A stretch of DNA of 64,000 nucleotides, taken from contig JAHLJT010000631.1 of NCBI GenBank assembly GCA_031308135.1, positions 154,955,276 through 155,019,275 on the forward strand, written 5' to 3'. The DNA comes from Acheta domesticus. Lineage: Eukaryota > Arthropoda > Insecta > Orthoptera > Gryllidae. The notes beneath the pieces are model-generated. The model was not told the DNA's origin, did no database searches, and worked only from the letters and a program-made list of their open reading frames with translations. Below, piece after piece: positions 11,695 through 22,299 of the stretch; position 1 is the stretch's first letter, and each line of letters opens with the position of its first letter. Both the position numbers and the translations under genes were made by a program.

Positions 11695-12960
11695 ACAGCA
11701 TGTTGAAAAAAGGTGCACCCCGAAGGACCCTCCTGATCCGCTGCAAACTCGGTGGCTATTTTGCACACCCTTCCCTGAGCCAAAGATTTCGTTTTCACAG
11801 TCGTCCGCGCACTGAGGCGTCGGTGGTAGGTGAGTGGCGTCACGGTCTTTGAATCCCTCTTACCGGTCCAGGTAAGAGGGATTTAAACGGCCGCGCCAGC
11901 CATTGCAACTTCGGGTAACTATGCCTAGGGGACGCGTTGTCCAGTTAGACGATTTCGAGAGGGTCCACATCGTGAGTGTGCGGGAGGCTAGTCTGTCCTG
12001 TAGAAGAATTGCGCGCCACACCGGTCGTACGGACAACACCATCGTCCCCACCATGTTGGCGGCAATGAATTGAGGAAGGCACGCACCTTGTACGAAATGC
12101 AAGATCTGGAAGTCCACCACGCACCACGAGGAGGGACGACCGACGGATTGTCTGACACGTGCGAATAGTTCTAACGGCAATGATAGGTGCTATTGAGCGG
12201 GCTGCACTGCCACATCCTGTAAGAGCCAGTACCATTGGCAGGTGATTGCACAACGCCGAGATCGCCGCACGCCGGTCGTTACGACGCCTGACACTCACAC
12301 CACAGCAACGTCGCTACAGGCTCGTCTGGTGTCGGGAACGACGGACCTGGGGCCATGCAGACTGGCAGCGGGTCATCGTCAGCGACGTGTCCCTCTTTTG
12401 CCTTGATGGCGACGACTACCTGGTCCCTGTGTGGAGGCGTAATGTGGAGCGCCACGAGAGCGGTTTGTGGTATTCCATCACACGTCCCGCCAGCCTGTTG
12501 GTGGGGGGGGGCGATATCCCATGGTGCCGTTCACCGTTAGTGTTCCTTGGAGGCACCGTGACAGCCGCACGGTCCATTCAGAAGGTCCTGCAACCGGTGG
12601 CTCTGCCGTTTGTGAACGCCCACGCACACGCCACAGGACAACGCGCGTCCACATACAGCAGCCATCTCCCGAGCATGCCTTGCATCCGTGGATACTCTGC
12701 CACATCGCCAGACCTCTCCTCGATCGAGAATGTTTGGGATGTTATGGAGTGTACGAACAGGATCCCACCCCTACTCACCAATCTGCAAGAACTGCGCGCT
12801 CAGGTGCAAGCTGAGCATGGGATGGACTAGCACAGGACTCCATTCGAGACCTGTAGAAGTCTATGCCACGACGTCTGGATGCGTGTGTTCGCCAACATGG
12901 CTGCTCCAAGCCATAACATGTACCGTCTGTGGCCGTGTAGCGCAATAAATGTTGGTCCTA
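11690..12960 (+). mobile_element. Decayed Tc1-type DNA transposon
   Basis: GC-rich sequence between two (TA)n tracts that carries a broken Tc1 transposase (11921-12830). Terminal inverted repeats were not found with confidence, so the limits are approximate. Confidence 0.65.
11921..12830 (+). pseudogene. Tc1-type transposase pseudogene
   Basis: The start at 11921 reads MPRGRVVQLDDFERVHIV followed by a helix-turn-helix paired-like domain (SLSCRRIARHTGR), typical of Tc1 transposases. A stop and frameshift follow near 12070. The catalytic half (12246-12830) shows the first acidic site in IVSDVSLFCLDGDD, a SPLVFLGGTVTA phrase, and the SPDLSSIENVWDVM phrase that holds the last acidic residue in this family. 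The normal QQDNARPH-type second catalytic block is degraded to NAHAHATGQ. The enzyme would have cut and pasted its own element at TA sites, but it is dead here. Confidence 0.75.
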
Positions 12961-13065
12961 CAAATGTGAAAGTGTAATAATTTTGTATGCGTGCCCTATT
13001 CCTGCTTGCCAATCATGTTAGCAATCTGCCTCGTCCTTCTAGGTGAAGCTTTTTTTATGACGATG

Positions 13066-13077
<12 letters not shown>

Positions 13078-13140
<63 letters not shown>
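13078..13140. repeat. (TG)n(TA)n microsatellite
   Basis: A short GT run followed by about 55 bases of TA repeat. Confidence 0.9.
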
Positions 13141-13141
<1 letters not shown>

Positions 13142-13149
13142 CACGTTCC

Positions 13150-14090
13150 TCTTTTGGGTTCATTTCAACTTTGATTTTATAAGATATGGGTGGGACAGGT
13201 GATCTTTGTTCGCGAATGGGCTCTGGGTTTTGGCGCATTCATCAGAAATACACATTAAAATACAAAGAACATGAACAATACTTTATTTCACAACGATTCA
13301 GTACACTGTGTATCACTTCCCACTTTTCTAATAAATGTTAACAAATCACGGTTACACTTCCCATTTATTCCTGAGACAATATTCCATACACAAAGGAAAA
13401 AGAAAATGTGATATTTATATGGGCGATTCATTTAGCTTCCAGGCGAGGCGCCGCTGTCCCTCTCCAGCTCTGGCATTGCTCGGCTGCCCTCGGTTCCAGT
13501 TGTCACCCGAAGCCACGGGCGATCGCCGCTGCACGCAGCTCGGGGCCCACGTGCCTTCATACGCTGCTTCCTCAACACACTCTCCTTCCAGGCACTATTT
13601 ATGTTCTATTTCCGTCCACTCCTCCCATACTGGCTATTGGGTGAACACGCTCTAACACTCTATCTAATCTCTATCTAACACACATAAACACTCTATCTCC
13701 AGTCCTCGTCAGATGTTTCATCATCATTTGCACCGACACGTGGCGATATTCACTTTCAATTGATATTACGCAATTGCTCAGTTCTTTATATTGCGAACTC
13801 CTGTTAGATGCCTAATATTGTTCATCGTATTCATTCACACGCTGGTTACTACTATGTCCACTGTCCGTTATCACACTTAACATTCCCTCAGTTCCTCGAC
13901 TACTGTCAAGATTACTCGAGCCAACGCGTCCACCCCGTCTCCTATCGAGTTCTCTTACACATTGTCCTACGCTACCCGGGGTGACCACGCGCTCGCTCTC
14001 GCTGGCGCGCTCTCCTGACCCGTTCGGAACGGGTCAAGCGGCAACGCCATAACTGCCGCGCTATTTGAACAGGGTCGGCCGCCGCTTCAT
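13150..14090 (-). mobile_element. LTR-like dispersed repeat, copy 1
   Basis: Shares its layout with 17790-18905: both have GACAGGTGATCTTTG and a GAATGGGCTC phrase near the left end, ACTTTATTTCA (AATAAAGT on the minus strand, a likely polyadenylation signal), and a GC-rich right end around an AACGGGTC phrase. Here that phrase forms a hairpin (GACCCGTT / AACGGGTC, 14017-14035). Orientation minus is inferred from the polyadenylation signal. No coding capacity was seen. It may be a solo LTR or a non-autonomous retroelement. Confidence 0.45.
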
Positions 14091-14097
14091 TATGCTA

Positions 14098-14139
14098 AAC
14101 GTATTATAATAATATTATAATAATTCTTTTCATTATATA

Positions 14140-14180
<41 letters not shown>
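14098..14180. repeat. Short repeat ending in a (CA)n tract
   Basis: ACGTATTATAATAATATT-type sequence followed by CA repeats. The same order recurs at 20668 and 22192, so this is a dispersed unit and not a simple microsatellite. Confidence 0.6.
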
Positions 14181-14181
<1 letters not shown>

Positions 14182-14224
14182 CTGGTACCCGGCGCGTTGT
14201 TGCCACAGAAGAAATAATTGTGGA

Positions 14225-14560
14225 AATATTCCTCCCCCCCCCCACTATCTCCTCTCTCTCTTTTCCCCTCTGTCTTTTTCCTTCCCTCTCTTTTTCCCCA
14301 CTCTGTCTCTTTTCCTCTTTTCCCCCGTCTCTTTTTCCTTCTGACATCTTTTCCCGAACTCTCTGTCCCTCTTTTTCCCTCTGTGCCTCAGTTTTCCTCT
14401 GTGTTTCTTCCCACTCTATCTCTTTTTCACTTTCTCTTTTTCCATCTCTATTTTTCCCTCCGTCTCTTTGTGTCTCTTTTTCTTTCTGTGTCATATTTCC
14501 CTCTGTCTCCCTTTTTTCATCTCTCTCCTTTTCCCTTTCCTCTTATCAACTTGCGTCGGC
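14225..14560 (+). repeat. Pyrimidine-rich tract of about 335 bases
   Basis: The plus strand is almost wholly C and T with irregular CTCTTTTTCCC-type units. The minus strand reads as a long, highly charged Lys/Glu/Arg frame, which is a by-product of the base composition and not a protein. Such tracts can adopt triplex (H-DNA) structure. Confidence 0.8.
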
Positions 14561-15181
14561 CGCTCTTTCTGTCCTCCATGGTCCCACGTCACTCGGCAAC
14601 GCCCAACAAGAACGGAGTTCAGATGCATTGGGAATTGCATAGGGGATGTGTAGGCAACAATGCATTCTTCTGAAAAAAAAATTCTCCTAAACTATTCATT
14701 TCCTGCTAATGAAATTTAGTATGAGTTTTGCAGGAATACAGTGGCATATTCCGTCATTTTTAAAAAGAAAATTTGAAAAAGTTTGAAAACTGTAGAGTAA
14801 TATTTTTTTAAACAAATTAAAATTTTGAGTGTACTTTTTCTCAAAACTTACCTGCGTGATCAACTTGAAATTTTTAATGAGTAATTACCAATAATATTTA
14901 AATAAATACATGGAGTCATTTTGTGTTTGGGTGAACGGTTTCGAAGAAAAAATATATAATTTTTAATTCAGTGAAAAAATTCTTTCATATGTTATTAAAC
15001 ATTTTATAACTTAGCAATTATTCCATAAAAATACATATCCTTCCATTAAAGTTAATCTCATTGATTGATTGTAAAGTACAAAAAAATACAATGTTACATC
15101 ATTGATAGTTTCTGGGAAAAGTGTACCTTTGCTGAGAAAAATGCTATTTCCAGAAAATTAATTTTAAGAATTATTCAGAAA
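14561..15181. other. No gene seen
   Basis: AT-rich sequence without a supported feature. Confidence 0.3.
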
Positions 15182-15583
15182 TTACTCCACCGAGAACCCT
15201 CGATATTCGTATTCTTGTGTCTCAAGCTGCTCGTCTGGTCTTCTCTTGGATTTTTCTTCATTCTCAATGGAAACTGGGACATTGTTTACAGCACTATCAG
15301 GGATAACTATTCGATGGTCATCGATAGTTTTAAAACATTCAACAGAAGGATGCCAGGAGAAAAGTCTAATTTCTTTATCTCCTAAATTTCTATCATTAAA
15401 CGTCAGAGCTGCATCAAAAGCAGCTACTCTTACTATTTTAAATTATGCAAATTTGTTTTTCGGGTATCTTATCTATATTCGTTTATTGAAGCTTTCATTG
15501 TTACCTTGGCTCTTACCATGGCAACACGTTTTGAGAAGTATCTTATCAATAAGTGCTCTGAAGACTGGCTTGAAAACATTCAT
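15182..15583 (-). pseudogene. MULE-type transposase C-terminal fragment
   Basis: The minus strand reads TCCHGKSQGNNESFNKRI, then a stop, then IRYPKNKFA, a stop, and VRVAAFDAALTFNDRN. The order Cys-x-Gly-x-x-Q-x-x-N-E-S, R-x-P-K and (A)xxxAxxxFN is the C-terminal signature of a large Mutator-like transposase family common in arthropods. The upstream catalytic half is absent here, but the matching central part of the same family occurs at 30662-31300. Two in-frame stops show it is dead. The family assignment is from memory of this signature. Confidence 0.5.
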
Positions 15584-16860
15584 ATTGCCAATGGAATATT
15601 GTATTAATGGTCGTAATTCTTATCTAAAACCTTCAGTTTTTTTAAAATTTTTACGCCAACTCTATCAATACAACCAGTGCACTGGTTTCTCATTGATGGA
15701 CATGGTATAAAAATATGATGCTGCTTACTTCATTTCTTCCACATCTGATAAATTATTTCTTCTGTTGCAAAACTAAAAGCTCTATTCTTCTTCACTTTCG
15801 TTAAAACACATGGTGTTCGTCACGCCCTTATTGGTCACCAGCGAAAGAAATGAAGTGACAGGAAAAATCGACAAGAAAATCACAAATCGCACTCCAGAAA
15901 AGCCAAAATTACTTATAAATCATTCAAATCCCGCCACAACTTCACCCAAAAGCCTGCTAAAACTATCCATTTGCAATTGCCTGACGGAAAAAAGCCATAT
16001 TAGAGTCCTCTGAAGAAAACGCCTGCAAGAAGCAGAGAGAAAATGTTGGGATCCACAAAGGGGGCGTAGCAACTCCGCACGGTGGCGCAGTCTCTCAATT
16101 TTTAGAGGTACTTCCTGGTGGCAGAAAAAGGTAAAAAGGGTCCCCCCTGATAAGATGGTAAAAAGTTCCCCTCAACCAAATTACATATGAGTGGTTACAC
16201 TATAATTCTAACATAAAAATAATATTTTTGAAAGGTTTCTTAGCCTCCGGCCCACCACCCACACCCCTGTAAGCCAAAAACGTGTTTTTTTTTTAATTTG
16301 AATTTTTTTCGACAACTTAACACTATTTTATCAGACTGAAAAAAACATGATAAATAAGAACACAACTTGGACTATTAGAAAAACATTTTTCAATATTTTC
16401 TCAGGCCCAAATTCAAACACAAAAAAATATTTTCGAAAAATAATATCAAGAAATATTTTTTACTGTGTCTTAGAAGCCTGGAACAGGCTCGAAAAAATAT
16501 CAAAGGTTTCTGTTAAAGCCCAAATTGTTGTGTATTTTTTTCAGATTTTAAGATAAGCGCCATTTTAAGCTTAGCGCCATCTAGTGGCGTTAAAATAATT
16601 GCACAATGCCCATGTTTCTCCCACAAGTGCACGCAATAAGTTGATAAAAGTTTTATCGCAATTGGATGAACGCAGCGCGTTAAGCACAAATCAACAAACA
16701 TTGATTTTTATACATTAGATTTTATATTTTTATACAAACATGTCATGACAATAAAAAACACAAGGAAAACAGAATTATCTAACTTAATGTAGTCGGTCGG
16801 AAGTTGTGGGCGTATTTGGGACATTTCGGCGATTCGTTTTAATTTACATAGATAATTATA
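15584..16860. other. No gene seen
   Basis: AT-rich sequence. The part at 16020-16170 is more GC-rich and may be a fragment of another repeat. Nothing else could be supported. Confidence 0.3.
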
Positions 16861-16861
16861 A

Positions 16862-17690
16862 TTACATACTAGGAAAACTCGACAGACATTGTTCTGCTCT
16901 TCATCTCCCTCTTTTCCCTCCCATCATCCTTTCTCACTGTTTAGTATAGTTAATGCCTTATGTATAGTTAATGCCTTATTTTACGTGGCGAGACTCGGGC
17001 CATCAGGCCCGCTCTCCCGTCTGACCACGCAAATTTCGCTACGCTCCTTTCACCTAGCGGAGAAAGAAGGTATTATCTCGGGCGACGAAACAGGCGATTT
17101 GAATTTAGCTCAGAGGCGCCATTTAGGCTTGAGGATCTTTTACATGCAAGTAAATCTACTAACATGGGCCAGCCAGCTTTACTTCCACTCCGCGGAAGGC
17201 GTACGAAGGATTTTTTCGCCCTTAAAAATCCACGGCTTCGATCGCGGTTTGAACCCGCGAACTTGGGTACGATAGTCCGGCACGCTAACCGTCACACCAT
17301 CGAATCCGCTTGTCTTTCCCTCCCTCAACCTGTCCATGTCTGCTGCTGTATCTGTCTCTGCCGCTGTCAGTCCCTCTCATTCACATTTACTTGCAGATTC
17401 TGCACGTCTCTGAGCAGGTGAGGTAATATCGGGAAAAGCCGGACCAGCAAAAATGTAATAGAATGTTCAGAAATAATTCATTCTGTAGATTACGGTGTGA
17501 GTCTTTCGGCCTCAAATTCTTACTTTTTAAGGTCCTAGAATGCCTCATTTAGGAGTTATTTAACTTTTCGTTAAATGCTTCCGAGTGTGTTGCAGACTGG
17601 ATTTGACGTGAATAGTTTTGTTCTACAGCTCCAGTGGAGTTACGACAGAATTAACAGCACATAAAGCTTCTGGGTGATAAAACATGTAGA
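16862..17690. repeat. Dispersed repeat shared with 40614-41120, with a SINE inside
   Basis: The left part (GGAAAACTCGACAGAC and a following CT-rich stretch) matches 40625-40700, and 17330-17690 matches 40740-41110 (for example CCAGCAAAAATG, AGAATGTTCAG, GGTCCTAGAATGCCTC). A third partial copy is at 51620-51800. The two matching parts are separated here by a tRNA-derived SINE. The GGAAAACCCGGCAGACG-type left edge is often seen next to Helitron ends in insects, so a Helitron relation is possible. Confidence 0.55.
17040..17305 (-). mobile_element. tRNA-derived SINE
   Basis: On the minus strand, 17305-17230 looks like a tRNA-type RNA polymerase III promoter. A box-A-like stretch (TGGTGTGACGGTTAGCGTG, about 17300-17280) is followed by a consensus box B, GGGTTCAAACC, at 17256-17246. 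The body continues toward 17040. It sits inside the dispersed repeat that is uninterrupted at 40614-41120, so it inserted there. The acceptor stem does not close, so it is not a working tRNA gene. The left limit is approximate. Confidence 0.6.
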
Positions 17691-17729
17691 AATGCGAACT
17701 TTCATTGAGATTGGTCTAACGGTGTCGGA

Positions 17730-17733
<4 letters not shown>

Positions 17734-17782
<49 letters not shown>
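17734..17782. repeat. (TA)n microsatellite
   Basis: TA tract of about 48 bases that borders the LTR-like repeat copy 2. Confidence 0.9.
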
Positions 17783-17784
<2 letters not shown>

Positions 17785-17789
17785 AGACT

Positions 17790-18905
17790 TACCGGTTTTC
17801 GGTACAATCCAACAATGATTTTAATATGATAAGGAGACAGGTGATCTTTGCCGTGAATGGGCTCCGGGTATTCGTGCATCCATTGGAAAGACAGAATTGT
17901 AAGACAGAAAACATAACACTTTATTTCAAAGGGACACACACACAAAAAGAAATACTTTAATTACAATATCATACTCCTTTCATTTGTTCAACCCCTGGAG
18001 TGTTTAAGAATCACTGCTACCTTTGTAATCAACCTTTGATGAGTCGCTCGCATCAAACCTGACGTTTCAATGACTACTCTGAGCGTTCCGTGGGCCCCTC
18101 GGCATGGAGGCATCTCGTGCGAGGTCGGCGTCGCTCGGCTGGTCTCGGCACCGACGGTGGGCCAAAGCGTTGCCGGCAATGTGAAACGTTACTGCAACCT
18201 TCGAAAGACGCCAGCCGTCCTCCGTTTAGCACACGCTTCACCACAGCCTCAATGGTCTTCTGATCTCGTCCGCGCCTCTTGTGTTGTTTACTTCGCGGAC
18301 GCAAAGATCACTATGTTACTGTTCATACTTCTTGCCGGACGTTTTACAACACGGCTGCTACAACGTGGGGCGGCTCGTCCAGCGGCCGACCCTGAGTCTT
18401 TACCCAGTCTTCGATGTTGCAAATCTTAATTACACGTCAACCATAGTTCACTATGTTTGCCCCCACCTTAATCATCGTTTGATTCACAGTCCGACAATAC
18501 TTTAAAACACCCCTAACGGTTCCCTTATTACTTCACATACCTACTTGTGCTCACGCATCACTCTCGTCTCACCTCGATTACCAGTTTCACTTCTGAATAA
18601 TGTTCATCACACCCGCTCCATAGTACATATTGCATGATTCACTTTCCCGCAGCATTCACAACATTTACAGTTCTTCAACTTCTTAATTGCCAACTCCTGC
18701 TCACGCACTCGGTTCGTCTCCATTTAAATTCCAGTCCTCTTTCACGTCCTCTTCCCTTTTCGCGTACTCACTGACTGTCTGTCGCGTCCCGCGCGCCTCC
18801 TCGTTTGCCGCATTCCCCGACTCATTCGAACGGGTCATTTGACTCTGCCGCCACTACCGCTAAATTCAAAGCGTTGGCCGCATCTAACCCGTGTCGGCCG
18901 CTGTC
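17790..18905 (-). mobile_element. LTR-like dispersed repeat, copy 2
   Basis: Second copy of the repeat at 13150-14090, sharing the GACAGGTGATCTTTG left edge, an ACTTTATTTCA signal and the right-end phrase GAACGGGTCATTTG. Its inner part (18090-18420) is GC-rich and carries overlapping frames on both strands without a recognisable domain. It ends where the LINE 3' end begins. Confidence 0.45.
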
Positions 18906-18940
18906 TCTCTGGTTAGAAACGTAGTAGTAAAGCGAGTATT

Positions 18941-19156
18941 CTACAGCTGTCGCCGTTTCTCGCTGCCTAATATCCATTTCTTTCGACCTTCCCACGCATC
19001 ATCTTCTAAATCTCTCGCCGCCATCATTGATCTTATAGCTTCCTCCCATTTCCTTCTTGGTCTTCCTCTATATCTTCTTTCTTCAGGATGGTATTCCCGC
19101 ATCATCTTTGGCAGTCGCTCACTGTCCAACCTTCTTAAATGCCCATACCATAGCAA
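18941..19156 (-). pseudogene. LINE C-terminal domain
   Basis: Reads MLWYGHLRRLDSERLPKM then RRYRGRPRRKWEEAI, the LWYGHxxR...RGRPxxxW signature found at the C-terminus of many animal LINE reverse transcriptases. It is in another frame from the RT core, so at least one indel separates them. Confidence 0.75.
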
Positions 19157-19165
19157 AGCCTTTGT

Positions 19166-20029
19166 TTATATCAGTTCTAAGGTTGATTTTTCAGGTTTCA
19201 TTATTTCTTTTATTCTTTGATTTTTCATTCTTTCCTTTCTTGTAACCTGACAACACCGCCTCCAGTATTCCATTTCTGTTCCTTGAATCCTACTTCTATC
19301 CTTGACATTAATAGTCCATAACTCAGCTCCATATGTGAATAGACTTTCAACAATTGTTTTATACAATGTAATTTTTGTGTTTCTTTTTATGTTTGAATTC
19401 CATATCAATGGATGTAAAGATCTTATTACTTGCCTACATCTGTTCGTTTTGTTTAAAACATCTTTGCTATCACGACCATCACTTGTTAAGGTTACAGCCA
19501 GATAGTTGAATTCATTTACACATTTAATGACACCCCTATGGGTTAACAGATCCTGGCCATTTCCTCCCACTACCATATATTTTGTTTTAGATGTATTAAT
19601 TTCAAGTCCCCACTTTTCATACTCTTCAATTAATTTTCGAATCATGTAGTGGATATCATCCTCGTCACTGGCTAGGACCACTTGGTCGTCTGCATACATC
19701 AATGTATATAGGAAATCTCCACCAATAGGTATTCCCATGCCCTTACATTTTCTTTTCCATGTGTGAAGAACTCGTTTAATGTACATTTTAAATAGAGTTG
19801 GGGAAATACAACAACCTTGCCTTAGGCCTTTATTTATTTTAAAAGCTGATGAACTATTTGCACCAATTTTTACGCAGCTTTGACAATTTGCATATAGACG
19901 CTTTATAGCATTTATATTTACTCTATTTATTTTCTCATCTACCATAGTATCCCACAATTTGGATAGGGGTACCGAGTCAAATGCTTTTCTCAGATCCACA
20001 AATACTATATACTTATATACTATATACAA
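19166..20029 (-). pseudogene. LINE reverse transcriptase core
   Basis: A 287-residue frame with the RT motifs in order: FVDLRKAFDSVP (motif A with the first catalytic Asp), KGLRQGCCISPTLF (motif B), and YADDQVVLA (motif C, encoded at 19696-19685), followed by LEINTSKTKYMVVG and the FNYLAVTLTSDG region (motifs D and E) and a thumb. The enzyme would have copied the element's RNA at a nicked target. The frame shifts before the C-terminal part at 19156, and it joins broken sequence above 20029, so it is not intact. Confidence 0.8.
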
Positions 20030-20494
20030 ATATTATATACTATATACTTATTTTCCTCCATCTCTATTTCCAATCTTTCCCTTAATATCCGGCCGTACAG
20101 TCTCCCAATTGTACTGGTAACACTAATGCCCCTATAATTTTAACATTCATTCTTGTTGCCTTTTTTATAAATAGATGAAATGTTTGCCATTTTCCATTCT
20201 CCGGGAACTAAATCTCCTTCCAAGCATTTATTGAAAATCTGTGCCATGAAATCTATGAACTGCACTTGAAGGGGCAGTTTTAATTAATTCAATTGGGACA
20301 CCTCCAGGTCCCGGAGCTCTACCACTTTTCATTGCCATGAGGGCCTAACTGACTTCCATTGTTGTTATTTGTGGAACATTTTCCTCAGTTTCATGAGTTT
20401 CATATGAAATGTTTATATACTCTGTTCTATTCTCAGTTAGTAAATGTTCATAGTTGCTTTTCCATTTTTCCAGGCCTATTGGATCCATTTTCCA

Positions 20495-20721
20495 ATGCTC
20501 TTTTTTATTCTTCCGGACTGTATTGACAAATTTCCATGCTTCTCTTGACCTTGTACTCCCCATTAGTTTACTTACTTCTGTACATCTATTTCTCCAGTAT
20601 TCATTTTTTATTCTAGACACATTTCTTTTAACCTCTACTCTGCATCTTACATATATTTGTCTTAGAAACGTATTATAATAATTATATTACAATAATTCGT
20701 TTCAATATGTATACACACACA

Positions 20722-20817
<96 letters not shown>

Positions 20818-21221
20818 ATTTATAAGCTGGAAAGACCTTTCCACCATGCTAGAAACAAATCGATCAAGTTTCATTAAGCCTGATCTAATTGGTTCAGACG
20901 AAACGTACGTTCCAGTTTACGTTCGTCATTGTTAATGCTTGTTTTTCGTGAAAAATTTTTCGGCTTGGTTTGCAGCATTACGTTACGTTTAAGTTTCCAT
21001 TGTTTTACGTTTAGTGTCGCGTAGTAGGCGGAACGGATCAGGGATGGGTCAGGGCAGGATAAGACGAGGATTTATCATACATAAAATAAATTCCTATTTT
21101 GTTTAATAGAATATTGTTATTACTAAATACCCTGGCAACGTAGGATACCTCAGCTAGTACTCAATATTAATACTTTATTGAAATGAATTTGCAGTAAATC
21201 TGGATCGAAATATTTTTATTT
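20495..21221. repeat. Duplicated segment Y, source copy
   Basis: This segment covers the 5' edge of the LINE relic, the ACGTATTATAATAATTATA unit, a (CA)n(TA)n tract and 400 bases of other sequence. It recurs almost unchanged at 22015-22703, with the microsatellite shortened there and about one visible substitution near the left junction. Here it runs straight into the splice acceptor of the exon at 21227. Confidence 0.9.
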
Positions 21222-21226
21222 TGCAG

Positions 21227-21328
21227 GACAATCATACTACTTTATTTTCATCTCCCCAGCGAGCGACTCTAGTTGACTGTACTGAAGTTTCACAATCGTT
21301 TACAGAAGAAGGATTACCAGGCATGAAG
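21227..21328 (+). CDS. Internal exon of the unrecognised gene
   Basis: A 34-codon, phase-0 exon candidate between TTTTTATTTTGCAG and the donor GTAATACAG. It encodes DNHTTLFSSPQRATLVDC and TEVSQSFTEEGLPGMK. It is 72 bases upstream of the next exon, and both are phase 0, as is the candidate at 2946-3164, so all three can join without a shift. I do not recognise the family. Confidence 0.6.
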
Positions 21329-21400
21329 GTAATACAGATTTGTATCGACTGCTTAACACGGCATATTCTTATTTAATAATGAAATTTTTTTGGTTTACAG

Positions 21401-21538
21401 TTCTATGCTGATTTATTTCAACTTGTTGAAGATAACGCCACGCCAGCGGCTAAGAAGAAATATAGAAATATTTCTTTCAAAGTTGTAGAAACAGTATTTC
21501 AGCTACTGAAAAAGACGCGTGTGCTAAGTTATTCATGA
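21401..21538 (+). CDS. Next exon of the unrecognised gene, frameshifted
   Basis: Preceded by the acceptor TTTTTGGTTTACAG. It encodes FYADLFQLVEDNATPAAKKK, then YRNISFKVVETVFQLLKK, and in the literal frame stops at 21536-21538. At the run of five A bases (21509-21513) a sixth A would switch to a frame that continues as DACAKLFMNMVHELSG through about 21635, which also looks like real protein. So either the gene is broken by a one-base loss in an A run, or this is an assembly/consensus error. A splice acceptor-like CTTACAG at 21628-21634 is also present. Function unknown. Confidence 0.55.
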   Translation, partial: FYADLFQLVEDNATPAAKKKYRNISFKVVETVFQLLKKTRVLSYS

Positions 21539-21846
21539 ATATGGTCCATGAGCTTTCTGGGAATGCTCCATCTTCGTTCTCTTCCATAATTCTTCTCTAC
21601 TTTACTTGCACGTACTACTATCGATTCTTACAGAAAGTTGATGCCTCCCCTCCTCCGGTTGAGTCGAAACGCCCTCCAAACGTGTTCCGTCATGGAAGTA
21701 ACATCGGTATCCCAATCATAAGGCCAGGCCACGGCTGTCTAGTAGAAAGCCGGAAATGCGAACCGGCAACGCCGCAATGTTTCAGACCTAAACGAGTTGG
21801 CCGTGGCCAGGCCAGTGTTGCCATACGTACCAGACTTCCTGATATT

Positions 21847-22020
21847 TTCATCACGATTTTAATGAAGATGCCATGTACCAGGATTAAGACATCCTGGAAC
21901 TTTAAATACCAGGATTTAAAATTTACGGTAATTAACGACCCACGATTTAAAATTCGTATAATAATAAGATTTAAAATTCGTATAATAAAACTAATCACAA
22001 TTTTAACTAGTATAATATGC
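21847..22020. repeat. Direct repeat X, left copy
   Basis: About 174 bases beginning TTCATCACGATTTTAATG and ending AACTAGTATAATATGC. An essentially identical copy starts at about 22703. The two copies flank the second copy of segment Y. Confidence 0.9.
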
Positions 22021-22231
22021 TCTTTTCTATTCTTCCGGACTGTATTGACAAATTTCCATGCTTCTCTTGACCTTGTACTCCCCATTAGTTTACTTACTTC
22101 TGTACATCTATTTCTCCAGTATTCATTTTTTATTCTAGACACATTTCTTTTAACCTCTACTCTGCATCTTACATATATTTGTCTTAGAAACGTATTATAA
22201 TAATTATATTACAATAATTCGTTTCAATATG

Positions 22232-22299
<68 letters not shown>

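Larger units (their letters stand above)
18905..20645 (-). mobile_element. LINE (non-LTR retrotransposon), 5'-truncated
   Basis: A minus-strand non-LTR element. From 20645 downward it shows an end-of-linker region (SRIKNEYWRNRCTEV), the RT entry phrase GRAPGPGGVPIELIK (about 20335-20290), the RT core and a C-terminal domain, then a 3' end near 18905. The N-terminal endonuclease is missing. An ATATACT-type repeat at 20005-20050 interrupts the frame. The family is of the RTE/CR1/Jockey broad type; I cannot place it more exactly. Confidence 0.75.

Noticed and set aside
14090..14494. A minus-strand frame of 134 residues, very rich in Lys, Glu and Arg
   Set aside because: It is the complement of a pyrimidine tract, has no domain, and its composition follows from the base bias alone.
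15246..15710. A plus-strand gene of 154 residues
   Set aside because: The minus strand of the same place gives the recognisable MULE signature, so the plus frame is a shadow.
17230..17305. A working tRNA gene
   Set aside because: Boxes A and B are visible, but the acceptor arms do not pair and the sequence runs on as a repeat, so it is a SINE head.
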